64,000 nt of DNA from Rhizobium leguminosarum (GTDB taxonomy: Bacteria; Pseudomonadota; Alphaproteobacteria; Rhizobiales; Rhizobiaceae). Below the pieces are notes generated by a model that saw only the letters and a program-made list of their open reading frames with translations, did no database searches and was not told the origin of the DNA. Positions 25,007-33,318 of this stretch are shown here, one piece after another. Made by a program: the position numbers and the translations under genes. The stretch lies in assembly GCF_004123835.1 (NCBI RefSeq), contig NZ_MZMU01000002.1, positions 1-64,000 on the forward strand, read 5' to 3'. The stretch's first letter is position 1. Every line of letters begins with the position of its first letter.

Positions 25007-26209
25007 ATGAAAAAGCTCCCTGTCACCGTCCTCTCCGGCTTCCTCGGCGCCGGCAAGACGACCTTGCTCAACCATATTCTCACCAACCGCGACGGCATGC
25101 GCGTTGCCCTGATCGTCAACGACATGAGCGAGGTCAATATCGACGCCGCGCTCGTCCGCGACGGCGGAGCCAATCTATCGCGCACCCAGGAACAACTGGT
25201 CGAAATGACCAATGGCTGCATCTGTTGCACGCTGCGTGACGACCTGCTGCAGGAAGTGCGGGCATTGGCCGAGCAGGATCGCTTCGACCACCTGCTGATC
25301 GAATCCACCGGCATCTCCGAGCCACTCCCCGTCGCCGCGACCTTCGACTTCCGCGACGAGAACGGCCAAAGCCTTGCCGATGTCGCCAGGCTCGACACGA
25401 TGGTGACGGTCGTTGATGCAGCCAACCTTTTGCAGGACTACAGTTCCTCGGACTTCCTGGCAGACCGCGGCGAGACGGCAGGCGACGGAGATAGCCGCAC
25501 ACTGGTCGACCTTCTGGTCGAACAGATCGAGTTCGCCGATGTCGTGATCCTCAACAAGATCAACACGGCGACGCCGCAACAGCGCGATGCCGCCCGCAAG
25601 ATTATCGTCGGCCTGAACCCGGACGCCAGGCTCATCGAGGCCGATTTCGGCAAGGTCGACTTGAAGGAGGTTTTGGGTACCGGTCGCTTCGATTTCGCCA
25701 AGGCCGAGACGCATCCGCTTTGGTACAAGGAGTTGCACGGCTTCAAGGACCATATTCCCGAAACGGAGGAATACGGTATCCGCTCCTTCGTCTACCGCGC
25801 GAAGAAGCCATTCGATCCGACAAAGTTCCAGGCATTCATTGATAGATCGTGGCCGGGCGTGGTTCGTGCCAAGGGCTTCTTCTGGTTGGCCACTCGCCCG
25901 CATCATGTCGGCGAGATCAGCCAGGCCGGCTCGCTTGTCCGAACCGGCAAGATGGGCCTCTGGTGGACCTCCGTTCCGAAAGATCAATGGCCGCGCGATC
26001 CTGGTTTCCTCAACATGATGAAACCCTATCTCGACCCGGTCTGGGGAGACCGCCGACAGGAAATCGTCTTCATCGGCGCCGATCCGATGGACGAAGCGAA
26101 GATTAAGGCCGAACTCGATACCTGCCTGATCGACTGCCCGGTCTTTGCCCCGGATCTCTGGCGCAACTTGCCGGACCCGTTCCCAAGCTGGGATCGCAAG
26201 GCTGCTTGA
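25007..26209 (+). CDS. COG0523 G3E GTPase (ZigA-like)
   Basis: A 400-residue metal-chaperone GTPase of the longer YjiA/ZigA class: Walker A GFLGAGKT (11-18), [18 protein letters not shown] (71-74), [15 protein letters not shown], base motif [11 protein letters not shown], then an extended CobW_C domain ([20 protein letters not shown] and a C-terminal FPSWDRKAA). Start 25007 is where family homology begins ([13 protein letters not shown]); the longer frame runs back through zur. The AT-rich stretch before it (TACTTTATATTTTATAGG) may hold a separate promoter. It is the third COG0523 gene within 8 kb. Confidence 0.88.
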   Translation: MKKLPVTVLSGFLGAGKTTLLNHILTNRDGMRVALIVNDMSEVNIDAALVRDGGANLSRTQEQLVEMTNGCICCTLRDDLLQEVRALAEQDRFDHLLIESTGISEPLPVAATFDFRDENGQSLADVARLDTMVTVVDAANLLQDYSSSDFLADRGETAGDGDSRTLVDLLVEQIEFADVVILNKINTATPQQRDAARKIIVGLNPDARLIEADFGKVDLKEVLGTGRFDFAKAETHPLWYKELHGFKDHIPETEEYGIRSFVYRAKKPFDPTKFQAFIDRSWPGVVRAKGFFWLATRPHHVGEISQAGSLVRTGKMGLWWTSVPKDQWPRDPGFLNMMKPYLDPVWGDRRQEIVFIGADPMDEAKIKAELDTCLIDCPVFAPDLWRNLPDPFPSWDRKAA

Positions 26210-26213
26210 GAAC

Positions 26214-26227
26214 TGCCGATCGGCAGA
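26214..26227. terminator. Hairpin after the COG0523 gene
   Basis: CTGCCGATCGGCAG, a perfect 14-bp palindrome, starts five bases after the stop codon. It can fold into a short hairpin but has no following T-run, so its role as a terminator is uncertain. Confidence 0.3.
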
Positions 26228-26365
26228 TTGCCAGGCGTCGAGCCCTTGATCGTTGGGCCAGGAGGCTCGACCGGTCGAGCTTCCGCTTCGCTTCCATAGA
26301 GCAGGCGCCCGTTACCAAGATCGGGGGGCTCGGCTTCAGCCCCTCGCGATACCAACCAAGGTGCC

Positions 26366-26686
26366 TCATCGACCGGCGTGGCGGGTATTGCGCACATCCA
26401 TGAGTGCGGTAACGAATGCCCTGACGAGGCTCGCCTTCTGCATATCCGGTCGAAACAACAGATAGCTCTTGAAATAGACAGAGGGCTCGAACGGCCGAAA
26501 AATCAGGCCGCGCTGGGCGAAGCCATCGACAGCGAGTGGATTGACGATCGCCAATCCGACTCCCTCAAGCGCGAGTGCGCAGGCCGTGATGGCGAAAGGG
26601 GTTTCGATCACAAGGTTGGGCCTCATTGTGGGGTCGAGGGTATCGTCCCTTTTTTGACCGCCCTGACTTATCCACTTCTTACCCAT
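26366..26686 (-). pseudogene. LysR effector-domain fragment
   Basis: The frame encodes the C-terminal part of a LysR-family regulator: LVIETPFAITACALALEGVG, then LAIVNPLAVDGFAQRGLIFR, FEPSVYFKSYLLFRPDMQKA and a final amphipathic helix. The DNA-binding domain and the first effector subdomain (about 190 residues) are missing, and the first 15 residues (MGKKWISQGGQ) look unrelated, so the 5' part was removed by rearrangement. Confidence 0.65.
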
Positions 26687-26728
26687 ATTGCTCTGACAGG
26701 CGGCATTCGCGGTCTGTTCCCCCGGCCT

Positions 26729-28051
26729 TCAGCGCCAAAATCTCCTGGCATCGAGAACGTCGTCCAACGCGTCCTGGGCCGAACGGATCAGCTTCGCCTT
26801 ATCGGCATGAACGATCAGCTCATCCGCTCCGGCGAGACTACGCAAACCTTGCCCCTCCAAGACCTCTGGGCCGGTCGCCAAATCATTCAGAGCACCGAGC
26901 TCATCCTGCAGCGCCTCCATAGCGCCGACGAAACGCTTGTACCGCCGCACGCCCCGCTTGTCAGGGAACAGAGAGCGGAAAAATTCGGCTGCATAGCGAA
27001 GTTTCTTCGCATCCTTGCGAGCCTCATGACGATGCTCATCATCCACCCCAGACAGATTTTGACCGTGCCTCTTGAGTTTCCTACGCGCTTTGTCGAGCGC
27101 CTCGCCGGCAAATGCGATGGCTGGTCGCTCGCGCACGTCGCTCGTTGCGGCATGGATCAAATAGTCGCCACAGTGAAGCCACTCGTTAAAATCTAGCATG
27201 AGCGCCCGGGCCCGAGAGCTGTCGAGCGCCTCGATGACATTGCCATATGCGGCGGCTCTTTTTTCCGTCAGTCTGTCGCGTAGTTCGCCTGCCTTGGCTT
27301 TCGGCAGAAGGACGTCGAGATTGTGCGCTTCCCCGAGAATGCCAGCCAGCCACCGGAACTCGGCTGAGAGTCTCTTCGCCTCGTCATCCTGCAGCATCGG
27401 CTTGAACAGGGTGATGGCCGAGCGGAGCCGCCGGAGCGCGACACGAGCCTGGTGCAGCGATTCCTCATTTTTCCTGCTGCGCAGGATCGTCTCATTCAAA
27501 CGAAACTGTCGGAAGCACGAAAGGGCGACCGCTTTGAAAGCCTGTAAGGCTGTCTCCCCACGATCCAACTCGATCGGCTCAGCTTTTACGACCGTGTGCT
27601 CGGCCTCAAGCAGGCGAAACCCTCTCTCAGCCTTGGAAAGGACCCCGAACCGGACCTGCACGATTTCTTCGATTTTTCGGGCCAGGGAGAAAAGATCCGC
27701 CAATTTGCCGTTCTTGAGTTCCAGTTCAAGCTCGAGGATAGGTCCCTCTCGGTCGATAGACCGTACCGATCCCCGGTCGAGCGCGACCTCGATGTTGGAA
27801 CCGTTCTCCGGGACGTTCCAGATCCGCCGTTCGTTGACGACCTCGAACTTCGGCCGAACATCCTTTGCCTGATCGCCGAACTCGTTGATCAAAGGGCTTG
27901 TAAGGTCGATCACCGGGCTGTCTCCGGTGACAGGGGTCTCCCATTCGCTCCGCGCGAAGATCGAAGCGCTCGGACCTGTCGCCTTAACAGTTTGTGTCCT
28001 CGCATTGCCGACCTTGCGGATTCGGAGCGTGAAGCCTTCCGCGCGCGCCTG
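26729..28051 (-). pseudogene. 5'-truncated CYTH-CHAD domain protein
   Basis: The C-terminal 270 residues form an intact CHAD domain (helical, polyphosphate-binding): RLNETILRSRKNEESLHQAR, then VALRRLRSAITLFKPM, and later HEARKDAKKLRYAAEFF. Before it lies most of a CYTH triphosphatase domain: FTLRIRKVGNARTQTVKATG, FARSEWETPVTGD, NIEVALDRGSV and ELELELKNG. The N-terminal strand with the catalytic ExExK motif is missing. At about 28051 the frame breaks and a different frame encodes an unrelated N-terminus (MARISLVEPEDVG). A shorter product from GTG/ATG near 27913 could still make CHAD but not an active triphosphatase. Confidence 0.7.
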
Positions 28052-28199
28052 GACGACTGACGGGAAACTCCGTCATCCGTCCCACAAAGGCTTGCGCGAA
28101 CGCCAGGACAACGCCGACGTCTTCCGGCTCGACTAGCGAAATCCGCGCCATGCGCTAGATTGTCGTCCATTCGAGCTCGAGCGGAGTAGACGGCCTACT

Positions 28200-28936
28200 A
28201 TGTGCAATCTTTATCGCATGGAAGACAAGGATTGGGTCGCCAAATGGGCCCAGGACGCCGAAAGCCTGATCAACCTGATGCCCGCCTACCAGATGAACCC
28301 CGATCAGATGGGGCCGATCGTCCGCAACACCGCCGATGGAAAAACACAACTGGTCCATGCGCGCTGGGGACTGCCCTCGCCGCGCTTCGCCCTTGAGAAG
28401 GCGGCCAAAGCCAAGGCCGAGAAGCTTGCGGCCAAGGGCAAGGCTTTTGATTTCGAAGAACTGATCCGGATGGAGGCCGACCGCGGCACGACCAACGTGC
28501 GCAAGCTTAATTTTCCGCACTGGAAGCGATGGTTCGGCGTCGAAAACAGGTCCCGGTCACCAGTTTCGCCGAGCCGGATCCGGCCAGCCAGCAGCAAGGC
28601 GGCAACGTGCCGAACGCCTGGTTCGTCCGTGACGCAACCAAACCGCTGATGTTCTTTGCCGGTCTCCATGTGCGGCAATGGCAGAGTGTCCGAAAGGTCA
28701 GGGACGGCCTGACCACCGACGATCTTTATGGGTTTTTGACCACGGATCCCAACGACCTGGTGAAGCCGATCCATGACAGGGCAATGCCTGTCCTGTTGCT
28801 GACGAAGGAAGAGGCCGACACCTGGATGCGGGCGCCCTGGGAAGAGGCCAAGGAGCTACGGATCCACGATCGTCTCGAAATCCGGAGAGCCGGTGGAACA
28901 GGGCAGTCTGCTTTAAGGCCTGAACTCAGAGCTTGA
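28200..28936 (+). pseudogene. SRAP (YedK/HMCES-type) protein with frameshift
   Basis: SRAP proteins crosslink abasic sites in single-stranded DNA through Cys2. The N-terminal frame keeps MCNLYRM (Cys2), the VRNTADGKTQLVHARWGLPS segment and TNVRKLNFPHWKRWFGVENR. At about 28550 the expected CLVPVTSF continues in another frame as PVTSFAEPDPASQQQGGNVP, then PLMFFAGLHVRQW, IHDRAMPVLL and a stop at 28936. A loss of a few bases at the junction explains the shift. It is broken unless the assembly is wrong at this point. Confidence 0.8.
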
Positions 28937-28947
28937 ATATATCGGAA

Positions 28948-29176
28948 AACGAAAAAGCCTGCCGCGGGAGGAGGTGCGGCAGGCTTTTCCAAAAGATTGA
29001 ACAACGGCTGGGAGGAGGAGTGCCGCTGTTCCGTCAGGCTCCCCGTGGGAGGAGAGTGGGTCGCCTGAAACACGAAGCTCTGCGGGAGGAGGTGCATTGC
29101 TTCGTTGACCTGAAGATATCAGAGGCTGCCCCGACCGCCAGCGCTCAGATCGCAGTGCAGCCATGCGCTTGCTGCA
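28948..29176 (-). ncRNA. Four-hairpin CCUCCUCCC-motif sRNA (CcsR/cuckoo type)
   Basis: On the minus strand four successive hairpins each present CTCCTCCC in the loop: H1 at 29104-29073 (stem CGAAGC/GCTTCG), H2 at 29067-29035 (CAGGC/GCCTG), H3 at 29030-29000 (AACAGCGGC/GCCGTTGTT), and H4 at 28988-28952. H4 has a long stem (AAAGCCTGCCGC/GCGGCAGGCTTT) followed by a T-run, so it is also an intrinsic terminator. A candidate promoter lies upstream: -35 TTGCGG (29210-29205), 18-bp spacer, -10 TATATT (29186-29181). The loop motif is complementary to Shine-Dalgarno sequences and defines the CcsR family of alphaproteobacterial stress sRNAs. Ends are estimates. Confidence 0.65.
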
Positions 29177-29195
29177 ATGCAATATAGACCCTGTG

Positions 29196-29533
29196 CTATT
29201 TCGACCGCAACGGTCGAGACGCGGCTTTCGTCGTGCTGGGCTCGAAGCCGAGAACGAATTCGATCACCTTGGTGGAGGACATTTCGCACGGCCTCAGTGT
29301 CGGCCCAGGTCCAGCCAATCGATAGAGGTTGAAGCTGACGATATCGCTTCCGCTAAGCTCCTCGCCATAAGCCAGGTCCGTTTGCCATCCTGCGACCGCT
29401 TGACGGTCACGCCCCATGGCCGGCCGCTAAAATATCCGTCGACATAACCGTCCGGCAATTTCGCAAGGGCGTCTTCAAACATCGCCTCGGTTGATGGAGG
29501 TGTTTTACCGCCGCCGGTTATGGTGCCAGGCAT
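29196..29533 (-). pseudogene. Frameshifted rhizobial hypothetical protein
   Basis: Two frames combine into one short conserved-looking protein. The first gives FEDALAKLPDGYVDGYFSGR, then PWGVTVKRSQDGKRTWLMA. After a shift near 29355 the second gives ELSGSDIVSFNLYRLAG followed by LRPCEMSSTKVIEFVLGFEP. This resembles a small rhizobial protein of unknown function. No domain or catalytic motif is apparent. Confidence 0.5.
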
Positions 29534-29653
29534 TCATCGCAGATCCCGCAGCCATCGTAGCCCACTTCTTCCGTTCAAAATGCATGCCCGTCGAAGCCTG
29601 TGACGCAGTGGCTATCAGAATTTTGAGGAAAAGCTATCATCTGATCTTCACCG

Positions 29654-30750
29654 TCAACCGGCTGGCTTCCGAGACGTCGTGTCCAGCAAAGCACCTGTGG
29701 CGGCACTTGCATAGGTGGGAACCGCGAGAACAAAGTTGCTGTTGAGAAACTGGTCAGCACCTCCGAACTCCGGCAATAGTCGCAGGTCTTCGTCTTTGAT
29801 TGCAGCGCGGATCGCATCAAAAATCTTCACAGAGTCGACGAAACGATAGGGGCGGTCCTTTAGAGAACCTATTACGGGAGCAATCGCGCCGGGGATGCCC
29901 CTGGAGATTTGTAGTTCCGCTACGAAGCGACAAGCTTCCACCAGAGCGGATTCCCGCTCGCGCCAAGTACGCGCGGCCAGAACCTGCTCAAGTAATGGAG
30001 CGAGATCGGATGCGCAGGCAAGTCGCGAGAAGGCCGTACCGAACCACTTGGGATAAGGCGCATAGCGGCGTTCGATCAGCATGGCGAGCCGCATGATGTT
30101 TCCGACCATCCGCGTCGCGATAACGCGCGAGCCGAGTTCGTCGCCAACGTCCCCTGCCCTGCCGACATAAGCCCGTTCCTCTGCGATACGGCCCCACTGG
30201 GCGGCTAACTTGTAGAGCCATATATCGCGAGGGAAGTAGGCAAGCCGGGCACGAAGCGCACTCAATTCGCCGGCATCGTCGTGGAAAACCGCCCCGGCGG
30301 TCACCGCCAACAACGTCTGCTCCGAGTAAGATAGCCAGTCCCGCGCGGTAAGCTCCGTGGGAAAAGCCTTCCTAGAAAACGATCGCACCAAGCAGCAATC
30401 GTGTAGACTTCAACGCCGTGATCGGAGCCAAGCATACCCTCTTCAGAGTCCCTGGGTGGACGAACATTGGTCGGGTAGTGGACCGCCCATCCTTCAAAGG
30501 TGGCTGGCAAAACATTGTCGAGAATGTCCATGATTTGCACGGCCGCCGCGGGAAACCGCTCTTCAGGGAGGATAACCTGCAAACAGGGGCCATAATCGTG
30601 ATCGGCCGAAATTTCAGTATCATAGCCTAGCACCTCGGAGCCAAGACCGATCCGACATGCCGTATAGGACAGATCAGGAAAATGTTCTTTCAGAATGGGC
30701 TCAACAAGGTTTTCATAGAACCGTTGCGACAAACCAAGTCCACGGGACAT
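29654..30750 (-). pseudogene. DUF4037 protein with frameshift
   Basis: DUF4037 proteins look like nucleotidyltransferase-fold enzymes. The N-terminal frame (start 30750) reads GLGLSQRFYENLVEPILKEH and contains GLGSEVLGYDTEISADHDYG, where G-S-E...D-x-D is the nucleotidyltransferase-like site, and stops matching after AAWCDRFLG. The C-terminal frame resumes with KAFPTELTARDWLSYSEQTL and continues through YFPRDIWLYKLAAQWGRIAE and VIATRMVGNIMRLAMLIERR to 29654. The break is near 30375. Single-frame loss suggests recent inactivation. Confidence 0.7.
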
Positions 30751-30761
30751 GCGCTTCACAC

Positions 30762-31199
30762 TCACGCGGCGACTGAGAGAGACGCGGCCTTCCGCTCCAC
30801 AAGTGCCCAAATGTGGCCGAAGGGATCATAAACCGATGACACTCGCCGACCGAACACGTCCGTCTGTGGTCTGTCCCGGATTACTGCCCCGGCCGTAATG
30901 GCCCGCTCTACAGCGCCATCGATATCGCCAACATTTATGCGAAAAACAGTACTGACAGCTCCAGGCTCTTTCGGAAAAAACGGGCCGCCGTAGGAGGGGT
31001 GTTGTTCGCGCTTCGGGTTGGACCCCGCCACTGAAACAGGCATCGTTCCAAACCGCATTTCGACGGCCATCACGACGCCGTCCGAGCTGAAGGTATCAAC
31101 CTGCTGCGCACCAAAGGCCGCTGCATAGAAATCTGCTGCATCCTGCTCCCGTCCATGCTCAACGAGCAAAGAAAATTCGATGCTGATATCGTCGGCCAT
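30762..31199 (-). CDS. VOC/PhnB-like glyoxalase-fold protein
   Basis: A 145-residue protein of the vicinal-oxygen-chelate superfamily with paired beta-alpha-beta-beta-beta units: FYAAAFGAQQVDTFSSDGVV, then FRINVGDIDGAVERAITAGA and SVYDPFGHIWALVERK. The final segment is the usual PhnB-like ending with Asp-Pro-Phe-Gly-His. The activity is unknown; members include resistance proteins and isomerases. Start ATG 31199 follows a GGAGAG element; the longer frame is not supported. Confidence 0.8.
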   Translation of the reverse strand: MADDISIEFSLLVEHGREQDAADFYAAAFGAQQVDTFSSDGVVMAVEMRFGTMPVSVAGSNPKREQHPSYGGPFFPKEPGAVSTVFRINVGDIDGAVERAITAGAVIRDRPQTDVFGRRVSSVYDPFGHIWALVERKAASLSVAA

Positions 31200-31251
31200 C
31201 CTTAAATCCTCTCTCCATCCGCCTGACTCACTCACCTAGGATACCTCAAAA

Positions 31252-31701
31252 TTAGCCGAAGGCATGGCGTGGCATTTTGTAGACGGCTTGAATGAAGCCA
31301 TCCGCGTCGGGCTCAGGCAACAACGCAAACCCGCAGTGCCTGCAGCATGCGAGGCTGGCCGCATTGTCGGGCTCTATGCGTCCCTCCAGGATTGGATAGG
31401 CTTGCCCTGGGCCTGACAAGAAGGCGGAAAGTACCGCCGCTCCAAATCCCCGGCCCCTCAGATCGGGACACACGGCCAGATCAAGGTAGCCGCGCTCCGC
31501 CCCATCCCGGTCAACCTGTACCTCGCCAATCAACTGGTCACCCTGCATGGCGACCCAGCAGCGAGCGGGGTCTCCATTTGTTACATAGGCGAACCATTCA
31601 TCTGTTGGGAACGACAGCCGACGCGATAGCTCAGCATCCTCGAACCAGGCGCGCAGTGTGGGAAGGTCTCCAATCATGAGCGGGCGAAAACTGATCTGCA
31701 T
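31252..31701 (-). CDS. GNAT-family N-acetyltransferase
   Basis: A 149-residue acetyltransferase. It begins ISFRPLMIGDLPTLRAWFED, carries LDLAVCPDLRGRGFGAAVLS with the acetyl-CoA pyrophosphate loop RGRGFG, and ends with the GNAT C-terminal pattern RIEPDNAASLACCRHCGFAL. The layout resembles AacA4/RimJ-like aminoglycoside or protein acetyltransferases; the substrate cannot be told. The start at 31701 coincides with the beginning of homology; ATGs further up are weakly supported. Confidence 0.8.
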   Translation of the reverse strand: MQISFRPLMIGDLPTLRAWFEDAELSRRLSFPTDEWFAYVTNGDPARCWVAMQGDQLIGEVQVDRDGAERGYLDLAVCPDLRGRGFGAAVLSAFLSGPGQAYPILEGRIEPDNAASLACCRHCGFALLPEPDADGFIQAVYKMPRHAFG

Positions 31702-31878
31702 ACCTGCTCCTAGGATTGCCTGCCGAAAGTTCATTCTACTGAGCGGCAAGGCCGGCTGGCGTGCGGGGTTCGTGATCCTACTCAAACCTCTCCCCGGGGT
31801 GGCCGATGCGCCGCGAGGAGCCGTGTCGCCGTGAAATTGAGTTGACGGGCGGCCTGCGCGGCCTCTCGCCTCGCGCGA

Positions 31879-32781
31879 TCAAGGTTTCGCGAGCCCAGTG
31901 CCTTCAGCGATCTTCTGAAACATCGCTATCGCGTGCGGCATCGCTTTGGCCGTCGTCCAGCAGGAAACCGTAACAGTTCCCCGCGGCCTGACCATTGTTG
32001 CCTGATACTGTCTTCGCTCGGATAATTGCCGATCGAAGAAACTCGGAGTGGTGATGGTGGCGATCCCTCTCACACCATCGTGGTCAAAAACTGTGGTGCT
32101 TTCGACCTTCCCGAAAAGGGACGGGTCCCGCCTCGCCGCCGCGGTGATTTTCTTGAGGATGACATCATCGGCATTCAGTTGACTTTGCGTCATGTCGCGT
32201 TCTGAGGGGCGAGCATCGAAGCCGATGGTGCAGATCGTTCCATTCGCCTCGGTCGATGAGGGTTCATTGGTCCTGCTCCTGACGTCGATGTAAATCTCCG
32301 TGTCATTTGAGCGCCGGGTCTGAGATATTTCAAAGGGTTGAGGCAGCTTCAGCCTGAACCCCAAGGCCTGATAGACCGTCTCGCCCTCGCTCGTGGTATC
32401 AGGTCGCGGTCGTTCCCCCAGGTCGATTTCGATCGAAAGGATAAGCTCCTCCTGTTTCCCCTTCATATCGCGGGAGAACGGCGGCAGACGACCGGTGCGT
32501 TTTACCATCCGAAGCGCGGCCTCATCGATCGACTTATGGCCGGATGACCGGATGACCGTCACTTTTGCGATCGTGCCGTTCCTGCGCACGATAAGCTTCA
32601 GTTCAGGATGCCGGGTGCCCGTCAAACCGGAACCGACTGCGACCGCAAGATTCTCGACAAGCCGCTTTTTGACTTCGGAAGCCCACTCCGTTTTCGTGGC
32701 GGGCCGCTTCTCGTCAGCGCGGAGTATGGATGCCATACCGAAAACGCTCAGAAACAAGCAGCCGAAAAGGATCCATCTCAT
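31879..32781 (-). CDS. Exported protein with TonB C-terminal-like domain
   Basis: A 300-residue protein with a signal peptide (residues 1-22, LFGCLFLSVFGMASILRA). Residues about 30-125 match the TonB family C-terminal domain: KLIVRRNGTIAKVTVIRSSG, then HKSIDEAALRMVKRTGRLPP and a final beta strand LILSIEIDLGE. There is no N-terminal transmembrane anchor with a Pro-rich spacer, so it is not a classical TonB; such TonB-C proteins occur as periplasmic orphans in rhizobia. The C-terminal half has no recognisable domain. Confidence 0.7.
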   Translation of the reverse strand: MRWILFGCLFLSVFGMASILRADEKRPATKTEWASEVKKRLVENLAVAVGSGLTGTRHPELKLIVRRNGTIAKVTVIRSSGHKSIDEAALRMVKRTGRLPPFSRDMKGKQEELILSIEIDLGERPRPDTTSEGETVYQALGFRLKLPQPFEISQTRRSNDTEIYIDVRSRTNEPSSTEANGTICTIGFDARPSERDMTQSQLNADDVILKKITAAARRDPSLFGKVESTTVFDHDGVRGIATITTPSFFDRQLSERRQYQATMVRPRGTVTVSCWTTAKAMPHAIAMFQKIAEGTGLAKP

Positions 32782-32925
32782 CGTATTAGCCTTGCCTTTT
32801 AAGGTGGTCGGCAGACAGCGGTGACGATTTTAAGGTTGGCGTATCCTAGGACATACGCAAGATCTTGCCCTGCTTGGAGGACCGCCTTAAAGCGGGCAGC
32901 AACCCGGACCGCCGGGCAAATGACC
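32782..32925. other. No supported gene
   Basis: Intergenic stretch; I see no terminator, RNA gene or repeat. Confidence 0.3.
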
Positions 32926-33318
32926 TTACCAACCGTCGCCGCGCTCAATCGCCTCGATGAACTCCTCGAAAGAGCGGCCGAGAACACGCACTTCATTCAG
33001 CCAGTTTCCGGCAAAGACGAAGGGAATGGAAATATAGTCGCCCTTGACGAAGCCATAGGCGGTCGGGCCGCCATTCGAACCGATCAGCAGTTGGTCGTCG
33101 CGGAATTCGAAGATCTCGTAGCCGTCAGCCCCAGAGAGTTCCGCCGCACTCCACAGGACCAGATAACCTTGGCCGACCTCGCCGTTGAAGCCGTTGGAGG
33201 CGGCAAGGAGGGCCTTGGTCTCCGCCGGCAGGATAATCTTCAGTTTCGCCTCGCAGGCCGCGATTTCAGCCGGGCTTGCGCCCGGCAACTGGCAGCCATC
33301 TTCAAATTTCTCCAGCAT
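32926..33318 (-). CDS. SMI1/KNR4 family protein
   Basis: A 130-residue protein with the SMI1/KNR4 (SUKH) fold: IAACEAKLKIILPAETKALL, then AASNGFNGEVGQGYLVLWSA, YEIFEFRDDQLLIGSNGG and FEEFIEAIERGDGW. SUKH proteins often act as immunity proteins against polymorphic toxins but also occur without toxins. The start 33318 overlaps the preceding stop by one base (TGATG), so the two genes are coupled. No toxin-like nuclease gene is adjacent. Confidence 0.75.
   Translation of the reverse strand: MLEKFEDGCQLPGASPAEIAACEAKLKIILPAETKALLAASNGFNGEVGQGYLVLWSAAELSGADGYEIFEFRDDQLLIGSNGGPTAYGFVKGDYISIPFVFAGNWLNEVRVLGRSFEEFIEAIERGDGW

Noticed and set aside
28960..29110. Four GGGAGGAG motifs on the plus strand taken as repeated ribosome-binding sites or a CRISPR-like array
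   Set aside because: No ORFs follow them, the spacing is irregular and the repeats are too short for CRISPR; hairpin structure on the minus strand explains them better.
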